This document shows, piece by piece, positions 61,752 through 64,000 of a stretch of DNA of 64,000 nucleotides (the first letter of the stretch is position 1; the number at the start of each line of letters is the position of its first letter). The DNA comes from Pyropia yezoensis (lineage: Eukaryota; Rhodophyta; Bangiophyceae; Bangiales; Bangiaceae). The notes beneath the pieces are model-generated. The model did no database searches, was not told where the DNA came from, and worked only from the letters and a program-made list of their open reading frames with translations. The translations under genes and the position numbers were made by a program. Location: positions 7,318,627 through 7,382,626 of the forward strand of contig CM020618.1 of assembly GCA_009829735.1 (NCBI GenBank), read 5' to 3'.

Positions 61752-62114
61752 TGTAGCAATATGGTTGTCCGTATTGTGACCCTAATATCAGGGGGGCTAC
61801 TTCTAACCCTTATCTTTCAATTTGATAGTTCGTACTGGTCACGGTATCTATAAGTTACGTATGACCAGAGGGACTTGCATCTTGGGGTGGAGGGTAGTTA
61901 GTAGTGTCTCCGAGGGTTTATAACGAGGGGGCCGGTGGCGAATCCACCGCCGGCCAAGGTAGAACAACAAACCCCTCCCATTTGGGCTCCCATCTTGGTC
62001 CCGTGGCTTGCGCTCCAAGGACAGCAACCTTGGCCTCCCGGTGACGTTGGTGCCGATCCCCCTTGGTGAGTGTTCCCTGAGAGTGGACGTGCGACGGATT
62101 CCTATTGTGCTACA
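61752..62114 (+). repeat. 3' LTR of copy C (363 bp)
   Basis: Same ends as the 5' LTR. The only difference found by eye is ATATCAGG here against ATATGAGG in the 5' LTR. Confidence 0.96.
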
Positions 62115-62287
62115 ATCCACCGCCGGCCAAGGTAGAACAACAAACCCCTCCCATTTGGGCTCCCATCTTGGTCCCGTGGCTTGCGCTCCAAGGACAGCAA
62201 CCTTGGCCTCCCGGTGACGTTGGTGCCGATCCCCCTTGGTGAGTGTTCCCTGAGAGTGGACGTGCGACGGATCCCTATTGTGCTACA
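62115..62287 (+). repeat. 3' LTR of copy B, second part
   Basis: Starts with the duplicated ATCCA and continues CCGCCGGCCAAGG to TTGTGCTACA. Without the duplication it is 168 bp and completes the 195 bp at 51093-51287. Confidence 0.95.
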
Positions 62288-62963
62288 CATAGTTCGCCAC
62301 AAAGCGTCTGTATACGTTACACATACCCAGGAAGCTCCTGAGTTGTGTCTGCGTCTGGGGGAACTTCGCCCGACGGATGGCCATGAGGTTCTTCCCATTG
62401 ACCAGAATGCGACCTGGCCGGGCTATATGGCCGAGGTACTCCACCTCATTACTAAAGAGGTGACACTTCGTAGGTTTGAGTGTTACTCCTGCTTCACCCA
62501 ACAGGGTAAACACTCTGTCCAAGTGGGACAGGTGTTCTTCGGCAGTCCCGGAGAACACAATGATATCGTCCAGATATACCAGGGCGATCTGCCACTTGAC
62601 TCCGGCAAGTATCAAGTCAATAACACGCTGGAAAGTCGCAGGTGCATTGCAAAGCCCGAAAGGGAGCCGTGTACACTGATAAACTCCACAGTGACACGTG
62701 AAGGTGGTCAAGTGTCTGTCCTCCTTGCGGATGGGTATCTGCCAGTACCCCGCGTTGCAGTCCAACGTGGAAAAGTACTGTGCCTCACCGAGTGAGTCGA
62801 GGCAATCGTCCATACGGGGTAAGGGGTAACTATCCCTTACCGTCCGCTCGTTCAGCTTACGATAATCGATGCAGAACCGCATCGTGCCGTCTGACTTGGG
62901 CACCAAGACTATGGGACTGGCCCACTCACTTGAGCAAGGCTCAATGACACCCATGTCTTGCAT
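62288..62963 (-). pseudogene. pol: RT fragment of element D, copy 1
   Basis: An open frame of about 225 codons containing RFCIDYRKLNERTV, LPFGLCNAPATFQRV and YLDDIIVF, i.e. the fingers and palm of a Gypsy RT with its YLDD active site. It is truncated at the RNase H side by copy B and joins the next tandem unit at its N-terminal side. A fragment, not a gene. Confidence 0.88.
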
Positions 62964-63005
62964 CCGTTGGACCTGCTCTCGGGTGAGTCGGCGGGACTCA
63001 CACGC
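62411..63005. repeat. 595-bp tandem unit 1 (RT segment)
   Basis: Starts GACCTGGCCGGGCTATATGG; the same word starts again at 63006 and 63601, exactly 595 bp apart each time. Junctions read CGGGACTCACACGC/GACCTGG. Confidence 0.95.
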
Positions 63006-63600
63006 GACCTGGCCGGACTAAATGGCCGAGGTACTCCACCTCATTACTAAAGAGGTGACACTTCGTAGGTTTGAGTGTTACTCCTGCTTCACCCAACAGG
63101 GTAAACACTCTGTCCAAGTGGGACAGGTGTTCTTCGGCAGTCCCGGAGAACACAATGATATCGTCCAGATACACCAGGGCGATCTGCCACTTGACTCCGG
63201 CAAGTATCAAGTCAATAGCACGCTGGAAAGTCGCAGGTGCATTGCAAAGCCCGAAAGGGAGCCGTGTACACTGATAAACTCCACAGTGACACGTGAAGGT
63301 GGTCAAGTGTCTGTCCTCCTTGCGGATGGGTATCTGCCAGTACCCCGCGTTGCAGTCCAACGTGGAAAAGTACTGTGCCTCACCGAGTGAGTCGAGGCAA
63401 TCGTCCATACGGGGTAAGGGGTAACTATCCCTTACCGTCCGCTCGTTCAGCTTACGATAATCGATGCAGAACCGCATCGTGCCGTCTTACTTGGGCACCA
63501 AGACTATGGGACTGGCCCACTCACTTGAGCAAGGCTCAATGACACCCATGTCTTGCATCCGTTGGACCTGCTCTCGGGTGAGTCGGCGGGACTCACACGC
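63006..63600. repeat. 595-bp tandem unit 2 (RT segment)
   Basis: Differs from unit 1 at a few positions (for example GGCTATATGG to GACTAAATGG, GATATACC to GATACACC, and GTCTGACTT to GTCTTACTT, which makes a stop in the RT frame). The minus-strand RT frame continues in 62998-63477. Confidence 0.95.
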
Positions 63601-64000
63601 GACCTGGCCGGACTATATGGCCGAGGTACTCCACCTCATTACTAAAGAGGTGACACTTCGTAGGTTTGAGTGTTACTCCTGCTTCACCCAACAGGGTAAA
63701 CACTCTGTCCAAGTGGGACAGGTGTTCTTCGGCAGTCCCGGAGAACACAATGATATCGTCCAGATACACCAGGGCGATCTGCCACTTGACTCCGGCAAGT
63801 ATCAAGTCAATAGCACGCTGGAAAGTCGCAGGTGCATTGCAAAGCCCGAAAGGGAGCCGTGTACACTGATAAACCCCACAGTGACACGTGAAGGTGGTCA
63901 AGTGTCTGTCCTCCTTGCGGATGGGTATCTGCCAGTACCCCGCGTTGCAGTCCAACGTGGAAAAGTACTGTGCCTCACCGAGTGAGTCGAGGCAATCGTC
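63601..64000. repeat. 595-bp tandem unit 3, cut by window end
   Basis: The first 400 bp of a third unit; the RT frame on the minus strand covers 63593-63955. More units may follow outside the window. Confidence 0.95.

Larger units (their letters stand above)
51288..62114 (+). mobile_element. Chromovirus copy C, full length, nested in the LTR of copy B
   Basis: A complete 10,827-bp Ty3/Gypsy element: 5' LTR, primer-binding site, gag, pol in the -1 frame, hairpin cluster, antisense ORF, polypurine tract, 3' LTR. Flanked by the 5-bp duplication ATCCA (51283-51287 and 62115-62119). The two LTRs differ at one position that I can find by eye, so insertion is recent. Gag and pol are open throughout. 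Confidence 0.96.
43521..62287 (+). mobile_element. Chromovirus copy B (plus), degenerate, split by nested copy C
   Basis: Copy B runs from the gap to 51287, is interrupted by copy C (51288-62114) and resumes at 62115 to 62287, where its LTR ends. It has pol, hairpin cluster, antisense ORF and 3' LTR like copy C, but with many stops and frame changes. It is the most diverged of the three copies. It interrupts element D at 62288. Confidence 0.92.
62288..64000 (-). mobile_element. Ty3/Gypsy element D, RT fragment with 595-bp tandem repeats
   Basis: On the minus strand the first copy reads RT from MQDMGVIEPCSSEWASPIVL to SFLGMCNVYRRFVANY, where the LTR of copy B begins. It is closer to E1 (shared TFTCHCG-YQC-RLPFGLCNAPATF) than to the chromovirus. 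The RT segment is then repeated in tandem to the window edge. No gag, LTR or integrase of D is seen here. Confidence 0.9.

Overview
The window looks like nuclear DNA of a GC-rich eukaryote. Evidence: a spliced NF-YB gene, an N-terminal extension resembling a chloroplast transit peptide, long Ala/Gly/Pro-rich proteins, few introns, LTR retrotransposons and TA-flanked DNA transposons. Plastid targeting plus high GC and mostly uninterrupted genes suggest an alga; a bangiophyte red alga (Porphyra/Pyropia type) is my best guess, which is inference only.

Layout. The left part (1-27.7 kb) is gene-bearing. It holds a frame-broken Smr-domain gene (about 1.1-1.7 kb), a protein with a coatomer-alpha C-terminal-like region (2193-4367, minus), a plastid-type ferredoxin/metallo-beta-lactamase fusion (5163-6371), a 16-copy 23-bp CCAAT tandem array (7.4-7.8 kb), a low-complexity proline-rich tract (9.5-10.7 kb), two small TA-flanked MITEs (11.13 and 21.56 kb), an apparently intact pogo/Fot-like DNA transposon with perfect 25-bp terminal repeats (12927-16449), a two-PHD-finger protein with an Ala-rich tail (17027-21199), a DUF1499 protein (23097-23501), a three-exon NF-YB gene (24179-25142) and a probable plastid protein of unknown function (25687-26280, minus).

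The right part (27.7-64 kb) is a nest of Ty3/Gypsy LTR retrotransposons. A degenerate element ('E1', plus, about 27.7-33.2 kb) is cut in its integrase by copy A of a chromovirus (minus, 33218 to an assembly gap at 43021-43520). Copy B (plus) starts on the other side of the gap. Copy C (51288-62114, 10.8 kb, nearly identical LTRs, open gag and pol) sits inside the 3' LTR of copy B. It is flanked by the 5-bp duplication ATCCA, and removing it restores exactly a 363-bp LTR. Copy B in turn interrupts another Gypsy element ('D', minus), whose RT segment is tandemly repeated with a 595-bp period to the end of the window.

The most notable system is this chromovirus. Gag and Pol are in different frames, joined by a canonical -1 slippery heptamer (GGGAAAC) just before the gag stop. 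The integrase carries a C-terminal chromodomain. Between pol and the 3' LTR lies a long ORF on the opposite strand: 815 codons in copies A and C, broken in B. I do not recognise the encoded protein. A cluster of short hairpins separates the convergent pol and antisense genes in all three copies.
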